This document shows positions 36,896 to 46,496 of a stretch of 64,000 nucleotides of DNA, piece by piece. Position 1 is the first letter of the stretch, and the number at the start of each line of letters is the position of its first letter. The position numbers and the translations under genes were made by a program. The stretch comes from Streptomyces sp. NBC_01335 (lineage in GTDB: Bacteria > Actinomycetota > Actinomycetes > Streptomycetales > Streptomycetaceae), in contig NZ_CP108370.1 of NCBI RefSeq assembly GCF_035953295.1, forward strand, positions 2,480,001 through 2,544,000. Direction: 5' to 3'. Below the pieces are notes generated by a model, which saw nothing but the letters and a program-made list of their open reading frames with translations, was not told the DNA's origin and did no database searches.

Positions 36896-38037
36896 TGTTC
36901 ACTCCTCATGCCGACGGCCGGGCCGGCCGTTTCTGACAGTTCCGCCGCGAGCAGTCCGACGAGTTCCCCGGCGGGCAGCTCGCGTGCCATCCGGTGGCCC
37001 TGCCCCGCCCAGAGCGCCATGGACTGGGCGTCCCCGGCCCTCGCCGCCGCCTTGCGCAGCCCGGAGGTCACGCGGTGCACCTGGGGGTAGGCGGCGGGGG
37101 CGTACGGGTCGTGTTCGCGCACGAAGCGGTTGACCAGGCCCCGGGCGGGCCGTCCGGAGAAGGCGCGGGTGAGCGCGGTGCGGACGAACATCGGGCTGGT
37201 CAGGGCCTGCTTGTGCAGCGGGTGCGCGCCGGACTCCGGGCAGGCGAGGAAGGCGGTGCCCAGCTGGGCCGCGTCGGCGCCGACCGCGAGGACGGCGGCG
37301 ATCTGCGCGCCGCGCATGATCCCGCCCGCCGCGACGACCGGCAGCTGCACGGTCTCGCGGACCTGGGTGACGAGGGTGAGCAGCCCGATGCCGGTGTGGT
37401 CGGCCCTCGGGTCGTCGTGGTGGGTGGACTGGTGGCCGCCCGCCTCGACGCCCTGGGCGCAGACGGCGTCGGCCCCGGCCCACTGGGCGTCGCGCGCCTC
37501 CTCGGCGGTGGTGACCGTGACGATCGTGTACGTACCGGCGCGGGCGAAGGCGTCCAGGGTGTCGCGGGTGGGGCAGCCGAAGGTGAAGGAGACCACCGGG
37601 ACCGGCTCCGCCAGCAGGGCTGCCACCTTGGCGTCGAAACCGTCGGAGCCGTCGAACCCGTCGGAGCCGTCGCGGCCGTCGGAGCCGTCGAACCCGTCGG
37701 AGCCGTCGGAGCCGTCGCCGCCGTCCGGGTCCGGGTCGCCGAGCGGGATGCCGTACGTGTCGGCCTCGGCCGCGAGGCGGTCGCGGTACGCCGCCGCGGC
37801 ACCGGGGTCGGCGGGCGGGGGCTGCGGCATGAAGAGGTTCACGCCGAAGGCTCCGGCGGTCGCCGCGCGAACCTGGTCGATCTCCTGGCGCATCTCCTCG
37901 GCCGACTTGTACCCGGCGGCGAGGAAGCCGAGCCCTCCCGCGTCGGCGACGGCGGCGACGAGCCGGGGGGAGGAGGTCCCGCCCGCCATCGGCGCCTGCA
38001 CGATCGGATATCGGCAGAGATCGGTCAGGGAGGACAT
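36892..38037 (-). CDS. Nitronate monooxygenase with a Gly-Asp-Ser repeat insert
   Basis: The 381-residue FMN enzyme has YPIVQAPMAGGTSSPRLV at the N-terminus, GVEAGGHQS, and the flavin phosphate motif VVAAGGIMRGAQIAAVLAVGADAAQLGTAFL. It should oxidise nitronates such as propionate 3-nitronate. Residues 106-135 are a repeat of GSDGFD-like units encoded by near-perfect 9-bp DNA repeats (37638-37730), inserted where relatives have a short linker. The start is the ATG at 38037; rsmE follows with a 4-bp overlap. Confidence 0.9.
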   Translation of the reverse strand: MSSLTDLCRYPIVQAPMAGGTSSPRLVAAVADAGGLGFLAAGYKSAEEMRQEIDQVRAATAGAFGVNLFMPQPPPADPGAAAAYRDRLAAEADTYGIPLGDPDPDGGDGSDGSDGFDGSDGRDGSDGFDGSDGFDAKVAALLAEPVPVVSFTFGCPTRDTLDAFARAGTYTIVTVTTAEEARDAQWAGADAVCAQGVEAGGHQSTHHDDPRADHTGIGLLTLVTQVRETVQLPVVAAGGIMRGAQIAAVLAVGADAAQLGTAFLACPESGAHPLHKQALTSPMFVRTALTRAFSGRPARGLVNRFVREHDPYAPAAYPQVHRVTSGLRKAAARAGDAQSMALWAGQGHRMARELPAGELVGLLAAELSETAGPAVGMRSEQ

Positions 38038-38178
38038 CCCCGCATCGTGCCATGTCCGGTCCACCGTGCCGAATCCGCCACCGACCGGCGCCGGCGGGCG
38101 GTGCCGCACACGCGCGCCGCCCGCCGGGACGGATCCCGGCGGGCGGCGCGGATGTGTACGTACGGAGTCGTACGGGCC

Positions 38179-39318
38179 TCAGCGGCCGTTGAAGGCGTCC
38201 TTCAGGCGCGAGAAGAGACCCTGCTGTCCGGGCTGGAACTGCCCGGTGGGCCGCTCCTCGCCACGCAGCTTGGCCAGCTCGCGCAGCAGGCGTTCCTGCT
38301 CCGGGTCGAGCTTGCTGGGGGTCAGCACCTCGACGTGCACGATCAGGTCGCCCCGGCCGCCGCCGCGCAGGTGCGTGATGCCGCGTCCGTGCAGCGGGAC
38401 CGACTGGCCGGACTGGGTGCCGGGCCTGATGTCGATCTCCTCGATGCCGTCGAGCGTCTCCAGCGGCACCTTGGTGCCGAGCGCGCCCGCCGTCATGGGG
38501 ATGGTGACCGTGCAGTGCAGGTCGTCGCCGCGCCGCTGGAACGTCGGGTGTGCGACCTCGTGGATCTCGACGTAGAGGTCACCGGCCGGGCCGCCGCCGG
38601 GGCCGACCTCGCCCTCGCCGGCCAGCTGGATGCGGGTCCCGTTGTCGACACCCGCGGGGATCTTGACCGTGAGGGTGCGCCGCGAGCGGACGCGGCCGTC
38701 GCCGGCGCACTCCGGGCAGGGGGTCGGCACGACGGTGCCGAAGCCCTGGCACTGCGGGCAGGGCCGCGAGGTCATGACCTGGCCGAGGAAGGACCGGGTG
38801 ACCTGGGACACCTCACCGCGCCCGCGGCACATGTCGCAGGTCTGGGCCGAGGTGCCGGGGGCCGCACCCTCGCCGCTGCACGTGGTGCAGACGACGGCGG
38901 TGTCGACCTGGATGTCCTTGGTGGTTCCGAAGGCCGCCTCGGCGAGGTCGATCTCCAGCCGGATCATGGCGTCCTGGCCGCGCCGCGTGCGCGAACGGGG
39001 TCCGCGCTGCGAGGCCGTGCCGAAGAAGGCGTCCATGATGTCGGAGAAGTTGCCGAAGCCGCCGGCGCCGAAGCCGCCCGCGCCACCGCCGCCGCCCGAG
39101 GCCGACAGCGGGTCCCCGCCCAGGTCGTAGACCTGCTTCTTCTGGGCGTCGGAGAGCACCTCGTAAGCGGCGTTGATCTCCTTGAACCGCTCCTGGGTCT
39201 TCGGGTCGGGGTTGACATCCGGGTGCAGCTCGCGGGCGAGCCGACGGAATGCCTTCTTGATCTCGTCCTGCGACGCGTCGCGCCGTACGCCGAGCACGGC
39301 GTAGTAGTCGGTGGCCAC
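38179..39318 (-). CDS. dnaJ: Chaperone protein DnaJ
   Basis: The 379-residue Hsp40 has a J domain with the HPD motif (ARELHPDVNPD), a Gly/Phe-rich linker, four CXXCXGXG zinc repeats (CTTCSGEG, CDMCRGRG, CPQCQGFG, CPECAGDG) and a C-terminal substrate-binding domain. It is the class I type. It lies directly after hrcA (stop and start adjacent), so it shares control by HrcA. This is the second dnaJ type typical of actinobacteria, next to hrcA rather than dnaK. Confidence 0.96.
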   Translation of the reverse strand: MATDYYAVLGVRRDASQDEIKKAFRRLARELHPDVNPDPKTQERFKEINAAYEVLSDAQKKQVYDLGGDPLSASGGGGGAGGFGAGGFGNFSDIMDAFFGTASQRGPRSRTRRGQDAMIRLEIDLAEAAFGTTKDIQVDTAVVCTTCSGEGAAPGTSAQTCDMCRGRGEVSQVTRSFLGQVMTSRPCPQCQGFGTVVPTPCPECAGDGRVRSRRTLTVKIPAGVDNGTRIQLAGEGEVGPGGGPAGDLYVEIHEVAHPTFQRRGDDLHCTVTIPMTAGALGTKVPLETLDGIEEIDIRPGTQSGQSVPLHGRGITHLRGGGRGDLIVHVEVLTPSKLDPEQERLLRELAKLRGEERPTGQFQPGQQGLFSRLKDAFNGR

Positions 39319-40335
39319 TTACGACTCCGCCAGGATCTGTCCGACGTAACGTGCCACTGCGCGTACCGCTCCCATCGTTCCGGGGTAGTCCATGCGGGTC
39401 GGTCCGACCACGCCGAGTTTGGCGACTGCCTCGTCGCCCGAACCGTAGCCGACCGTGACGACGGACGTGGAGGTGAGGCCCTCGTGGGCGTTCTCGTGCC
39501 CGATCCGTACGGTCATGCCCGAGTCCGTGGCCTCACCGAGCAGCTTCAGCAGGACGACCTGCTCCTCCAGCGCTTCCAGCACGGGCCGGATCACCAGGGG
39601 GAAGTCGTGCCCGAAGCGGGTGAGGTTGGAGGTGCCGCCGATCATCAGCCGCTCCTCCGTCTCCTCGACCAGGGTTTCGAGGAGGGTGGTGAGGACCGTG
39701 GAAACCGTCCCGCGGTCCTCGTTCTCGAAGGATTCCGGCAGGTCCTGCACGAGCTGCGGGACGTCACTGAAGCGACGTCCCACGACCCTGCTGTTGAGCC
39801 GGGCCCGCAGATCGGCGAGAGAGGTCTCGCCGAACGGCGCGGGGCAGTCGATCATACGCTGTTCGACCCGGCCGGTGTCGGTGATCAGGACCAGCATCAG
39901 CCGGGCCGGCGACAGGGCCAGCAGCTCCACGTGACGCACCGTGGAGCGGGTCAGCGAGGGGTACTGGACGATGGCGACCTGCCGGGTCAGCTGCGCGAGC
40001 AGCCGTACCGTGCGGGCCACCACGTCGTCCAGGTCGACCGCGCAGTCCAGGAAGTTGTGGATCGCCCGGCGCTCCGGCGACGACAGGGGCTTGACGCCCG
40101 CGAGCCGGTCGACGAAGAGGCGGTAACCCTTGTCCGTGGGGATGCGCCCGGCGCTGGTGTGGGGCTGGGCGATGAAGCCCTCGTCCTCCAGCACCGCCAT
40201 GTCGTTGCGGACGGTGGCCGGGGAGACCCCGAGCCGGTGCCGCTCGGTGAGCGCCTTGGAGCCGACCGGCTCCTCGGTGCCGACGTAGTCCTGGACGATG
40301 GCGCGCAGCACTTCAAGTCTGCGTTCGCTGAGCAT
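39319..40335 (-). CDS. hrcA: Heat-inducible transcription repressor HrcA
   Basis: The 338-residue repressor starts [19 protein letters not shown], with the winged helix reading [23 protein letters not shown], and a C-terminal GAF-like domain containing [23 protein letters not shown]-type inverted repeat lies 38 bp upstream. HrcA binds CIRCE and is folded by GroEL, so misfolded protein releases repression. dnaJ is co-transcribed behind it. Confidence 0.96.
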   Translation of the reverse strand: MLSERRLEVLRAIVQDYVGTEEPVGSKALTERHRLGVSPATVRNDMAVLEDEGFIAQPHTSAGRIPTDKGYRLFVDRLAGVKPLSSPERRAIHNFLDCAVDLDDVVARTVRLLAQLTRQVAIVQYPSLTRSTVRHVELLALSPARLMLVLITDTGRVEQRMIDCPAPFGETSLADLRARLNSRVVGRRFSDVPQLVQDLPESFENEDRGTVSTVLTTLLETLVEETEERLMIGGTSNLTRFGHDFPLVIRPVLEALEEQVVLLKLLGEATDSGMTVRIGHENAHEGLTSTSVVTVGYGSGDEAVAKLGVVGPTRMDYPGTMGAVRAVARYVGQILAES

Positions 40336-40373
40336 CGCGCACACCTCCAGCTGTCGGTCGTGGTGGCTTCTGC

Positions 40374-40400
40374 CTGGCACTCTGTGCGTCTGAGTGCCAG
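40374..40400. promoter_or_regulatory. CIRCE operator (HrcA binding site)
   Basis: CTGGCACTC, 9 bases, GAGTGCCAG, just upstream of hrcA on the minus strand. The classic form is TTAGCACTC-N9-GAGTGCTAA, so this keeps the core GCACTC/GAGTGC with altered ends. It should give heat-dependent autoregulation of hrcA-dnaJ. Confidence 0.92.
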
Positions 40401-40500
40401 CTTTCCCCCGGCCAGTGTACGGGGGTGGGGAGGGCACGGGGCAAGGGCGACCGGCCGCGGTCCGCGAGACCGCGCAGGTCGATGCGGATAGCGTCTCCTC

Positions 40501-41238
40501 ATGGACCTCTCTTGGGAAGAGCTGGGCTGGGAGCGGTTGGGCCACGGCGTGGGCCGCCGGCGGCTTCCCGGCTGGGACGCGACCGCCGCCCTGGTCGCCG
40601 GGGCGGACCGCGCGCTGGTGGTGGACACCGGCGCGAGCGTGCGCGAGGGCGTCGGGCTGCGGATCGAGGCGCAGCGGCTGCTGGGCCGCAGGGTGACCCA
40701 TGTCGCACTGAGCCATCCCCACTTCGACCACGTCTTCGGCACCGCGGCCTTCGCGGGCACGGAGGTGTTCGGGGCGTACGGGGCGGCGGCGCGGATGCGC
40801 GGGTCGGTGGACGAGATGCACGCCGACGCGGTGCGCAACGGCCTGCCCGAGCACGACGCGGCCGAGGCGGTGGACGCGCTGGTGTTCCCCGGCCGTGAGG
40901 TGTGCCACCGCTGGACGCTCGACCTGGGCGGCGGGCGCGAGGTGGTGCTCGCCAACGTGGGGCCGGGGCACACGGGGCACGATCTGGCGGTCCTGGTGCC
41001 CGGGTCCGGGCCCCCGGGGGCGCGCGCGGTGGTGCTCTGCGGGGACCTGATCGAGGAGTCCGGTGAGCCGCAGACGGGCCCGGACTCGGTGCCGGCCCGC
41101 TGGCCCGCCGCCCTCGACCGGCTCCTCGCGCTGGGCGGCGAGGACGCGGTGTACGTGCCGGGGCACGGGGCGGCGGTGGACGCGGCGTTCGTGCGGGCGC
41201 AGCGGGAGCTGCTGGCGGGGCGCTTCGGGGTGGCGTGA
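40501..41238 (+). CDS. Metallo-beta-lactamase-fold hydrolase
   Basis: The 245-residue protein starts [20 protein letters not shown] and has the zinc motif [14 protein letters not shown], a second site [14 protein letters not shown], and PGHGAAVD at the end. This is the generic hydrolase type near glyoxalase II; the substrate is not known. It is divergent from hrcA, with CIRCE and promoters in the 165-bp gap. Confidence 0.9.
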   Translation: MDLSWEELGWERLGHGVGRRRLPGWDATAALVAGADRALVVDTGASVREGVGLRIEAQRLLGRRVTHVALSHPHFDHVFGTAAFAGTEVFGAYGAAARMRGSVDEMHADAVRNGLPEHDAAEAVDALVFPGREVCHRWTLDLGGGREVVLANVGPGHTGHDLAVLVPGSGPPGARAVVLCGDLIEESGEPQTGPDSVPARWPAALDRLLALGGEDAVYVPGHGAAVDAAFVRAQRELLAGRFGVA

Positions 41239-41362
41239 GCGTGGAGCCGCCGGCCGGCCCTCTTCGCGCGTGGGGCTTCGGGGTGCGGCGGGACACGGGT
41301 GGGCGGCCCGCCGGGGCGGGTGTTCGCGCCCTGTCGGCCGGGGGCCGAATTATCGTCGTGCC

Positions 41363-42181
41363 ATGCGCAGTTACCAGCCGGACCTGACCCCGCCGTGGAA
41401 GAGGTCCGCCCCCGTGCCCGAGGTGCCCGCCGATCCGGATCTGGTCGTGGAGGAGGTGTCCACCGGCTTCTGCGGTGCGGTGATCCGCTGCGAGAAGTCC
41501 GCCCAGGGGCCGGTGGTGACGCTGGAGGACCGGTTCGGCAAGCACCGGGTGTTCCCGATGGAGCCGCGCGGCTTCCTGCTGGAGGGCCGGGTGGTGACGC
41601 TGGTGCGCCCGTCGTCCGGCGGCCCGGTGGTCCCGGCGCGTACGGCCTCCGGATCGGTGGCGGTGCCGGGTGCGCGGGCGCGGGTGGCGCGGGCCGGGCG
41701 GATCTACGTGGAGGGCCGGCACGACGCGGAGCTGGTCGAGCGGGTGTGGGGCGACGACCTGCGGATCGAGGGGGTGGTCGTGGAGTACCTGGAGGGCATC
41801 GACGATCTTCCGGCGATCGTGCGGGAGTTCGGGCCGGGGCCGGACGCACGGCTCGGGGTGCTGGTGGACCATCTCGTACCGGGCTCCAAGGAGTCCCGGA
41901 TCGCGGCCGAGGTGTCCGATCCGCACCTGCTGGTGGTGGGGCACCCGTTCATCGACGTCTGGGAGGCGGTGAAGCCCGCCTCGGTGGGGATCGCCGGCTG
42001 GCCGTCCGTACCGCGCGGGCAGGACTGGAAGACCGGGGTGTGCCGGGCGCTGGGGTGGCCGGAAAACACCGGAGCGGCCTGGCAGCACATCCTGTCGGGG
42101 GTCCGCTCGTACAGGGATCTTGAGCCTCAACTCCTGGGCCGCGTAGAGGAATTGATTGACTTTGTCACGCTTCCGGGGTGA
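41363..42181 (+). CDS. DUF3097-family protein
   Basis: The 272-residue protein starts MRSYQPDLTPPWKRSAPVPE and matches the actinobacterial DUF3097 pattern, including VVTLEDRFGKHRVFPMEPR, GRIYVEGRHDAELVERVWGDDLRIEGVVVE, and LVDHLVPGSKESRI. The middle resembles a TOPRIM-like fold, but activity is unknown. It follows the hydrolase gene in the same direction and is usually found near hrcA-dnaJ and hemW. Confidence 0.85.
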   Translation: MRSYQPDLTPPWKRSAPVPEVPADPDLVVEEVSTGFCGAVIRCEKSAQGPVVTLEDRFGKHRVFPMEPRGFLLEGRVVTLVRPSSGGPVVPARTASGSVAVPGARARVARAGRIYVEGRHDAELVERVWGDDLRIEGVVVEYLEGIDDLPAIVREFGPGPDARLGVLVDHLVPGSKESRIAAEVSDPHLLVVGHPFIDVWEAVKPASVGIAGWPSVPRGQDWKTGVCRALGWPENTGAAWQHILSGVRSYRDLEPQLLGRVEELIDFVTLPG

Positions 42182-42221
42182 CACCCGGAGTCCCTTGCGG
42201 CGCCGCCCCGCAACTGTTGCG

Positions 42222-42242
42222 CCGGATCGGGTCCCGATCCGG
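42222..42242. terminator. Hairpin downstream of the DUF3097 gene
   Basis: CCGGATCGGG and CCCGATCCGG meet almost without a loop 40 bp after the stop codon. It probably ends the transcript of the DUF3097 gene, or isolates the promoter of the next gene. No T-tract is present, which is common in Streptomyces. Confidence 0.6.
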
Positions 42243-42317
42243 AGAAAGTGCTGCGGTTCGCACTCCTGACCGGTTAATTGGGAGTACGCGATTCGTCTGC
42301 GACGGGGGGATACGGGG

Positions 42318-45191
42318 ATGCCGCAAGGGGACTGGCAGGAAAGCGGCGGAAACGAGGCGTCCTCCGCCGTCTTCCACCTCGTGCAGGAACTCGTCGACCG
42401 GTACCGGATCAACCGCCCGGTGATGCCGATCGTGGTGGCCCAGGCCGACGACAGCGGGGCACCGCCCGAGATCGACGACCGGGTCCGGGAGATCGCGCAC
42501 CTGGTGTACCGCGCCAACGAGCCGCGCCGGGTCCCGGTGCGGCTGCTGGAGAGCCGGGGCACCTCCCCGTACGCGTCGGCGCTCGACATGGTGCGCAGGC
42601 TGGGCGAGCGCCCCTGGGAGACCCGGGAGCGCAGCCAGTACAAGCCCTTCGCCTTCCCCCGGTCGCGGCTGCTGGGCGCCATCGAGCAGGCGACCGCCCA
42701 GGTGCTCGCGCAGCCGGGCGGCACCACCAGGGCCGACCGGGGCGAACGCATCCTGGAGGAGCTGGGCTCGCTGCGCTGGCGGCCCACCCGGTCCGGGACC
42801 AGCGACTGGTCCCGCTCGCTGCGCGAATCCGTCCGCCCCGAGACCTTCCTGGGCGCCGTGTTCATCGCGGTGCTCGGCGTGCTGCTCGGCGAGATCGGCT
42901 GGACCGCCACCCTGCTGCTGGCCGCCGCCGCGACGCTGGCCCTGGCGGTGGTCCGGCTGCTGACGACCTCGGCTCCCCCGCTGCTCTGGCTGCGGCGGGC
43001 CAGCCGCTGGTTCGCCACCACCTCCTCGCTCGCCGCCTCCAGCACCGGGTACCCCTCGGACGGCTGGTCCTGGCTGTCGCCGAGCGGCTCGTGGCGGGTG
43101 ATCCGGGCCCGGGCCGCCGCCGTCGCGCTCCGGGTGGCGGAGGCCGAGGAGGGCGACGCGGCCGCCCGCCAGTTCCACCTGGAACTGCGGGTCCAGGCGC
43201 TCCTGGAGGACCTGCGCCACAGCTACCGGCCGCGCGCGCTGGACTGGCGGCGCAGCAAGCGCACTGTCCCCCCGGTGGTGCTGCTGCCGACGGCCACCAA
43301 CGAGAACGGGGGCGTGCTGCTGATCAACGCGATCAACAACGTGCGCTCGCGCCGCAGCGAGGTCGACCCGCTGCTGCTCCTGGCCACGCTGCCGGCCGCC
43401 GAGGAGCTGGTCCACACCCCCTCGCAGCCGCCCGGCCGGCCGGCTGCGGGCGGCCGGGCGCCGTGGCTGGGGGCGCAGGCCCGCTACCGGGCGTGGGTGA
43501 ACGAGCTGAGCGTCGGCCAGTCCCCCGCCGGCGCCTCGGCGCTCTCCTGGGTGCTGCGCCTGCCGCTCACCACCGCGCAGCTGACCCACGACCACGCGGA
43601 CGCCCAGCTGCACACGGTCCGGGTGCGCCGGACGTGGGCCTGGTACGTGATGTCCCGGACCACGGTGGCGCTGGTCCTCGTCGGGAGCCTGCTCGGCACC
43701 TTCCTCTGGAGCGAGCACTGGCAGGACACGTACTGCCACGGGCCGCTGACCGACCGGAACACGGACGCGGTGTGGAGCGGTGCGGGTCACGGCCCCCGGG
43801 AGTGCGTGGGCGTGGCGACCTCGCCCGAGGTGCGGTTCGCCAAGGGGAACGGCCTGGAGCTGAGGGGGCTCGGCGCGGGGGTCACGTTCGAACGCGTCGA
43901 GCAGGCGATCCGCGACGAGAACGCCAGGATCGGCCCCACCGAGTCGTACGTCACGGTGATCTACGCCGGTCCGCTCACCGCCGAGGAGGAGACGGACACC
44001 CGCAAGGGGCTGGAGGAGCTCACCGGGGTCTATCTGGAGCAGCAGTCGGTCAACGGCACCACCACCGACGAGCACCCCGTCAAGCTGAAGGTCCTCACGG
44101 CCAACGGCGGGGAGGACATGCTGCGGCAGACCGTCGCCGTGCGGAAGATCATCGAGGTGGCCCACCGGGACCCGCACGTCGTGGGGGTGGTGGGCATGGG
44201 CCGGAACACCACCGAGAGCCCGGCCGCCACCGAGGCGCTCCGCAAGGCCGGACTCGCCGTGGTGGACACCACCAACTCCAGCAGCAAACTGCCCAAGGAG
44301 TCGAACTACTTCGGGCTCGCGGCGACCGACACCGAGCAGACGTACGCACTCGGGCTCATCGCCCGCCAGCTGCTGCCCAAGAACGGCACCGGCCACGCGC
44401 GCGTGCTCTCCCGGCTCGAGGAGAACGGCGACAAGGACCAGTACACGATCGACCAGCGTGACGCGGGCCGGGAGATGCTCGAGACCGCGGGTTATCTCGT
44501 GGGCGAGAACGTCGGCTACCCGCTCGCCGAGAACGGCGCGGCCGCCCTGGGCGGTGCGGTCGGCGAGATGTGCGAGGAGCAGCCGGTCCCGGACGCGCTG
44601 TACTTCGCGGGGCGGGCGGAAGACGTCAACCCGCTGCTGGACAAGCTGTCGCAGACCGCGGGCTGCTCGGAGAAGGACATCACCGTCTTCACGGGCGACG
44701 ACCTGACCAAGGCCACCTTCAACGACACGAGCAGGGTCACCCTGTACTACACCGCGCTCGCCCCGATGGCCCCGGACCGGGGCTCCGCGTTCTACCGGAG
44801 CGCCGCCGCCGCCCTCGCCGAGCTGCTCCCGGAGGGCACCGGGCGGACGGCCGCCGAGACCGGTCCGGCGGGATACCGGAACGCCCTCTTCGCGAGCGGT
44901 CAGATCGTCATGTCCTACAGCGCGACGACCGCCCTCTACGACGCCGCCGCCCGGCGCGACACCCCGAGGAGCGCCGCCGAGACCTGGGCGCTGCTGCACA
45001 CGGTCAACCGCGAGAACATGCCCACCGGGACGATCTCCCTGGCCGGTTCGCCCTCGTCGGTCAGCGACAACCTGCACGGGCTCGACGTGGTCAAGGTCAC
45101 CCGCCGGGGGGAGCAGACGGACAGCACGGTCGTGTGCGGCAAGCCCGCGGGCCCGGCGCCGAAACTGACCCCGGAGCTCTGCACGCCGTGA
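42318..45191 (+). CDS. Large membrane-anchored protein with extracytoplasmic type I periplasmic-binding domain
   Basis: The 957-residue protein has an unusual order: a cytoplasmic N-terminal region (residues 1-175), a helical pair (about 177-213), a second cytoplasmic part (215-445), one helix (about 449-465), and a 490-residue domain outside the cell. That last domain carries a type I substrate-binding fold, with SYVTVIYAGPLTAEEETDT and VVGVVGMGRNTTESPAATEALRKAGLAVVDTTNSS. The inner part (VVLLPTATNENGGVLLINAI) looks like an NTPase or receiver fold without a P-loop. It may sense a small ligand outside and signal inside. No family is recognised. Confidence 0.75.
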   Translation: MPQGDWQESGGNEASSAVFHLVQELVDRYRINRPVMPIVVAQADDSGAPPEIDDRVREIAHLVYRANEPRRVPVRLLESRGTSPYASALDMVRRLGERPWETRERSQYKPFAFPRSRLLGAIEQATAQVLAQPGGTTRADRGERILEELGSLRWRPTRSGTSDWSRSLRESVRPETFLGAVFIAVLGVLLGEIGWTATLLLAAAATLALAVVRLLTTSAPPLLWLRRASRWFATTSSLAASSTGYPSDGWSWLSPSGSWRVIRARAAAVALRVAEAEEGDAAARQFHLELRVQALLEDLRHSYRPRALDWRRSKRTVPPVVLLPTATNENGGVLLINAINNVRSRRSEVDPLLLLATLPAAEELVHTPSQPPGRPAAGGRAPWLGAQARYRAWVNELSVGQSPAGASALSWVLRLPLTTAQLTHDHADAQLHTVRVRRTWAWYVMSRTTVALVLVGSLLGTFLWSEHWQDTYCHGPLTDRNTDAVWSGAGHGPRECVGVATSPEVRFAKGNGLELRGLGAGVTFERVEQAIRDENARIGPTESYVTVIYAGPLTAEEETDTRKGLEELTGVYLEQQSVNGTTTDEHPVKLKVLTANGGEDMLRQTVAVRKIIEVAHRDPHVVGVVGMGRNTTESPAATEALRKAGLAVVDTTNSSSKLPKESNYFGLAATDTEQTYALGLIARQLLPKNGTGHARVLSRLEENGDKDQYTIDQRDAGREMLETAGYLVGENVGYPLAENGAAALGGAVGEMCEEQPVPDALYFAGRAEDVNPLLDKLSQTAGCSEKDITVFTGDDLTKATFNDTSRVTLYYTALAPMAPDRGSAFYRSAAAALAELLPEGTGRTAAETGPAGYRNALFASGQIVMSYSATTALYDAAARRDTPRSAAETWALLHTVNRENMPTGTISLAGSPSSVSDNLHGLDVVKVTRRGEQTDSTVVCGKPAGPAPKLTPELCTP

Positions 45192-45209
45192 CCGCTCCCG
45201 CTCCCGGCC

Positions 45210-46442
45210 TCAGTCCACCAGGTCGCGCACGACCGCGTCGGCGAGCAGGCGCCCGCGCAGGGTGAGGACCGCGCGGCCCTCCTCGTACGGTCCGGGCTCC
45301 AGCAGGCCCTCGCCGAGGACCCGGCGGGAGGCGGCGAGGCCGTCCGGCTTGAGGAGGGAGAGCGGGCAGCCCTCGCGGAGCCGGAGCTCCAGCAGGACGC
45401 GCTCGACGCGGCGGTCCTCGGCGGAGAGGATCTCCCGGCCCGCGCCGGGCGAGCGGCCCTCGGAGAGCGCCTGGGCGTACGCCCCCGGGTGCTTCACGTT
45501 CCACCAGCGCACCCCGCCGACGTGGCTGTGCGCGCCCGGTCCGGCGCCCCACCAGTCGGCGCCGCGCCAGTACAGCTCGTTGTGCAGGCAGCGGCCCTCG
45601 GGGGTGCGGGCCCAGTTCGACACCTCGTACCAGGAGAAGCCGGCGGCGGCCATCGCCTCGTCGGCGATGAGGTACCGGTCGGCGTGCACGTCGTCGTCGG
45701 TCATCGGGACCTCGCCGCGCCGGATGCGGCGGGCCAGCTGGGTGCCCTCCTCCACGATCAGCGCGTACGCCGAGACGTGGTCGGGTCCGGCGCCGATCGC
45801 CGCGTCCAGGGAGGCCCGCCAGTCGTCGTCGGACTCGCCGGGGGTGCCGTAGATCAGGTCCAGGTTGACGTGGTCGAAGCCGGCTTCCCTGGCCTCGGCG
45901 ACACAGGCCTCGGGGCGGCCCGGGGTGTGGGTGCGGTCCAGGATCTTCAGCACGTGCTGCTTGGCGCTCTGCATGCCGAAGGAGATCCGGTTGAATCCGC
46001 CCGCGCGCAGCTCGGCCAGATAGGCCGGGTTCACCGACTCCGGGTTGGCCTCGGTGGTGATCTCCGCGTCGGGGGCGAGCCCGAACTCGTCGCGGATCGC
46101 GGCGAGCATCCGGACCAGGTCGGCGGCGGCCAGCAGGGTGGGCGTGCCGCCGCCGACGAAGACCGTGCGCACCGGGCGCGGGTCGTCGCCGAGGACCTTG
46201 CGGGCCTGGCGGACCTCCTCGACGAGGTGGGCGGCGTAGTTGTCGCGGGAGGCCAGGGCGCCGCCGGAGCCGCGCAGCTCGGTGGCGGTGTAGGTGTTGA
46301 AGTCGCAGTAGCCGCAGCGGGTCGCGCAGTACGGAACGTGCAGGTAGAAGCCGAGGGGGCGGTCGGCGGCGCCTTCCAGGGCGTGGCGGGGCAGCGCCCC
46401 GTCGTCGGGCACGGGCTCACCATCGGGCAGTACGGAAGGCAT
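45210..46442 (-). CDS. hemW: Radical SAM heme chaperone HemW
   Basis: This roughly 410-residue radical SAM protein carries YLHVPYCATRCGYCDFNTY with the three iron-sulfur Cys, VFVGGGTPTLL, and INPESVNPAYLAELRAGGFNR-like segments, then SYEVSNWA and CLHNELYWRG. It was once called oxygen-independent coproporphyrinogen III oxidase, but the HemW branch carries heme. The ATG at 46442 gives the usual start MPSVLPDGEP; an ATG three codons earlier is possible. It converges with the 957-residue gene. Confidence 0.92.
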   Translation of the reverse strand: MPSVLPDGEPVPDDGALPRHALEGAADRPLGFYLHVPYCATRCGYCDFNTYTATELRGSGGALASRDNYAAHLVEEVRQARKVLGDDPRPVRTVFVGGGTPTLLAAADLVRMLAAIRDEFGLAPDAEITTEANPESVNPAYLAELRAGGFNRISFGMQSAKQHVLKILDRTHTPGRPEACVAEAREAGFDHVNLDLIYGTPGESDDDWRASLDAAIGAGPDHVSAYALIVEEGTQLARRIRRGEVPMTDDDVHADRYLIADEAMAAAGFSWYEVSNWARTPEGRCLHNELYWRGADWWGAGPGAHSHVGGVRWWNVKHPGAYAQALSEGRSPGAGREILSAEDRRVERVLLELRLREGCPLSLLKPDGLAASRRVLGEGLLEPGPYEEGRAVLTLRGRLLADAVVRDLVD

Positions 46443-46496
46443 AGGGTCCATTGTCGCTCGCCGCCGGAGTGGCCCCCGCCACGCACCGGAAGGTGG

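Noticed and set aside
42165..45077. A 970-codon minus-strand open frame opposite the 957-residue protein.
   Set aside because: The plus-strand protein has membrane helices and a recognisable binding fold; the antisense frame has neither.
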